Positions 46,741 to 48,955 of a stretch of 48,955 nt of DNA are shown piece after piece. The first letter of the stretch is position 1; the number at the start of each line of letters is the position of its first letter. Made by a program: the position numbers and the translations under genes. The notes below the pieces were generated by a model. It was not told the origin of the DNA, searched no databases, and saw only the letters and a list, made by a program, of their open reading frames with translations. The stretch covers positions 357,186 through 406,140 of the forward strand of contig NW_014577244.1 in NCBI RefSeq assembly GCF_000485595.1, in the 5' to 3' direction. The stretch comes from Priapulus caudatus (Eukaryota > Priapulida > Priapulimorpha > Priapulimorphida > Priapulidae).

Positions 46741-47555
46741 TTATACGGGCAGGTTTGACGCTGTCGTTGACAAGGTGATCCTCGCAGGCTGCTTGACCGA
46801 GCGCCGCTTGACGGACATCGCAAAAGCCGTGCTCTTGTTAATCGTCAGCTCTCGGCTGATCTTCACGCTGCCGGCTGTCGGCGCCATGTTGTCGACATCG
46901 GGAAGATGCTCGAGACGCTTGATGAACGCCTCCTCGTACTTCACCGTCTTCTGTCGGCGCCGCTGCAATCCGGCGTGCGCGACCGCCGCGCCGCCTGCCG
47001 GCCGCCTCGCGTCGTCGTCGGGCGGCGTGATGCTGTCGACGCCGCGAAGCTGCTGCAGCCGCTTCACGTACTGCACACCGTTCGCCTGCAGGTCGGCCTC
47101 GCCGCTAGACGGCGCGTCGCGCCTGCTGCAGCAGGTCAGCTCGAGGCGGGTGGCGGCCATGATGTGCATGAGCGTGCCGAGCCGGTGGAAAATCATGCCG
47201 ACAATCTGCACGAGTAAAATCGACACGTAGAGCAGGATGAAGACGAAGGCGATCGGCGTCAGGTTGACGGACGTGTCGAGCGGCCAGGCGATGTGCACGT
47301 CCGGGTTGATCTGTAGGAAGAAGACGATCGTCATGGCAAACACGTTCACGATGAGGAGCGTTAGCGCGCAGACGTTTCGTAACTCGATCAGCTCGGCCTT
47401 CAGCCGCGCCTCGTGCTCCTCGTCTCGCTCGGCCGGAGCCAGGTACTTCTTCAGCAGCGACTTCCAGAAGTCGGTCTCCTGCGCTGTCAGGTGCGCCACC
47501 TGGCCGGCGCGCAGCTGCTCGGAGCGCTCCTGGATCCAGTCGGGCAGCGACGGAT
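46741..47555 (-). CDS. Chitin synthase, last exon
   Basis: Codes the C-terminal 271 residues of a family-2 (GT2) animal chitin synthase, the plasma-membrane enzyme that polymerises UDP-GlcNAc into chitin. Acceptor CTTGCGCAG; the first two bases complete an Asp codon begun by the G at the end of the exon at 48,469. The pattern is the family's C-terminal part: PDWIQE, then ETDFWKSLLKKYLAP, a charged helix ending ELRNVCAL, a membrane helix at about 63-82, an extracellular loop with WPLD, a second helix at about 100-123 (PIAFVFILLYVSILLVQIVG), then IFHRLGTLMHI. The catalytic region with its EDR and QRRRW motifs lies upstream, outside the window. After residue 145 comes a basic, probably cytosolic tail in which a 16-residue unit occurs twice (163-178 and 211-226). 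The exon is intact to TAA; the ATG at 47,589 lies in the intron and is not a start. Confidence 0.9.
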
Positions 47556-47589
47556 CTGCGCAAGAGGAAATCTCAGAATCAAAACACAT

Positions 47590-47658
47590 TCAAACTCTCT
47601 CGGTCTCTCTCACTCTCTCTCGCGCGCTCTCTCTCGCGCGCTCTCTCTCTCTCTCTCG

Positions 47659-47734
<76 letters not shown>

Positions 47735-47745
47735 ATATATATTAT
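47590..47745. repeat. (CT)n microsatellite in a chitin synthase intron
   Basis: About 155 bases of CT with CGCG and CTAT interruptions, 35 bases upstream of the last-exon acceptor on the minus strand (where it reads GA), followed on the plus strand by a TA-rich run. Confidence 0.93.
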
Positions 47746-48342
47746 ATTATATATATTTATTATACTACGCAAATTCACTAAATATGCATAAATACGTAGC
47801 TACGTATAATTAGTCCGGTTGCCAAATGACTGAACGTTGCAATCGGGTATATATAAGGTTTCACTCTGGAAGCGTTATTTTATATTAAAAGATGAGTAAG
47901 CAGAGAGCGCTCGGCGAGGCGCAAGTGACCAGGATATCATTTGATCTCGGATCATTTGATACAGAACGTCGGGTGACGATATTCATCTGACACTGATCAC
48001 TGAACAACACCGAACCCCAATATCATTTAATGCCCTGTGGAATATCAATTGTGCATGAGTGTTTAATGAGCAAAACAATACCAAATATTTCAGGATTGAC
48101 TCAGTATTATAGAAGTTATTGCAAGTTTAGCATGCCTACCCCCTTAATTTATACGCACTCAGATAGGAAAATATACGATCCGCATTTTTTTGATAAAAAA
48201 AATTGCTCAAGCGTGCCAAAGTGGCACCCGGTGGATTCCGGTTCAGGATAGTCTAAAGATCAGGAAACCACAAAAAAACCTTGTATATACCCGATTGCAA
48301 TGTTCAGTCAAATTTCCCTACTCTGCAACTCGACTAAATTGT

Positions 48343-48468
48343 TCGTACGTCCATACGTACATACGCACATACGTACGTACATGCGTAAATTGGGAAAATG
48401 CGTAATGAGTACATCCGTACATCCGTACATGCGTACATGCGTACATACGTACATGCGTACATACATAC
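48343..48468. repeat. GTAC/ACAT tetranucleotide-type array at a splice donor
   Basis: Repeated CGTACATA/CGTACATG units over about 125 bases, within the chitin synthase intron. The array runs directly into the donor of the exon at 48,469, and the donor hexamer GTATGT is itself part of the repeat unit. Confidence 0.85.
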
Positions 48469-48616
48469 CTAGCGAATGGTCAAGTTTGGGTGTTGACGTA
48501 TAGACACTACTGCTAGGTGGCGCCTGCTTTTCCTTCTTTGCTGGCTGTTCGGTTGTTTCTGTTGGGACCTCCAGTTTCAATAAGATGTTATCCAACCGCG
48601 TCTCCAGTTTGGTCAT
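48469..48616 (-). CDS. Chitin synthase, penultimate exon (coiled-coil linker)
   Basis: 148-base exon with acceptor ATTTTGCAG and donor CTAG|GTATGT, phase 0 start and phase 1 end, which fits the next exon exactly (the G completes an Asp codon). It codes MTKLETRLDNILLKLEVP, a short amphipathic heptad-like helix of the coiled-coil kind found after the catalytic core in many animal chitin synthases, and then a Lys/Pro/Ser-rich linker (EQPAKKEKQAPPSSS). The first codon is ATG but the acceptor before it marks it as internal. Membership rests on phase, orientation and the helix; the exon alone is not diagnostic. Confidence 0.7.
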
Positions 48617-48873
48617 CTGCAAAATATTATGGGACTTAACGCGTCTAGTTTAGGGAAACGGTCAGTAGATTAAATTACTGGAATATGAATAAATAATAGA
48701 CTACAACGGGTATTAATAAACACTCGGTTACAGTACGGTAAAGTCGCACACAGCAAAGATATACATGAGCAATGGCAAATTATTACGTATTTAAAGATGG
48801 GTATCGTGCAAAATGGCCATCACCATTAGTACGTATCTAGAGAGACGACATCACGCAGAATAAATAACTATTA

Positions 48874-48898
48874 CAGAGAGAGAGAGAGCGAGAGCGAG

Positions 48899-48955
<57 letters not shown>
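48874..48955. repeat. (GA)n microsatellite at the window end
   Basis: About 80 bases of GA with a few GAGC units, running off the right edge inside the chitin synthase locus. Confidence 0.95.

Noticed and set aside
46741-47563. Overlapping Arg-rich frames opposite or out of phase with the last chitin synthase exon
   Set aside because: Shadows of a GC-rich coding exon; only the minus-strand frame shows the chitin synthase pattern.

Overview
This is an animal nuclear sequence from an invertebrate, not a microbial one. It has spliced GC-rich exons with good GT/AG sites set in AT-rich non-coding DNA, heavy (CA)n, (GA)n and (TA)n microsatellites, several terminal-inverted-repeat elements, and an interstitial CCCTAA (TTAGGG-type) telomere block, which argues against an insect or nematode. 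A chitin synthase gene fits many invertebrate phyla. I cannot name the phylum.

Layout. 1-4,975: three minus-strand exons that join in frame as one SAM-domain gene related to SAMD7/SAMD11, but in the wrong physical order (B 3,811-4,585; C 3,228-3,419; A 363-1,032, where splice phases require A-B-C). 4,976-10,580: mostly non-coding, with one CA array and a motif-rich stretch. 10,581-17,870: an indel-ridden inverted copy of 35,600-41,602, including a frameshifted copy of a SAND-domain exon. 18,780-20,690: an indel-ridden inverted copy of 1-1,480, including a broken copy of exon A. 22,179-22,203: a gap of exactly 25 N. 22,204-34,500: sequence full of homopolymer runs with no convincing gene. 34,829-35,599: an inverted-repeat-bounded block holding the telomere-like array and a tRNA-like segment. 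35,600-41,602: the clean arm, with an intact SAND-domain exon (39,126-39,776, minus). 41,603-46,740: a polypurine tract, a hAT-like fossil, small MITEs and one possible exon. 46,741-48,616: the last two exons of chitin synthase, minus strand.

Interpretation. The 25-N gap, the error-like copies beside it and the inverted duplications suggest that much of 7.4-34.8 kb is unpolished long-read gap-fill placed in the wrong orientation. Read that way, the SAND exon, exon A, exon B and exon C all lie on one strand in that order and may form a single SAND-plus-SAM chromatin regulator gene. This is an inference; the A-B and B-C joins are directly supported by splice phase, while the SAND-to-A link needs at least one unseen exon.
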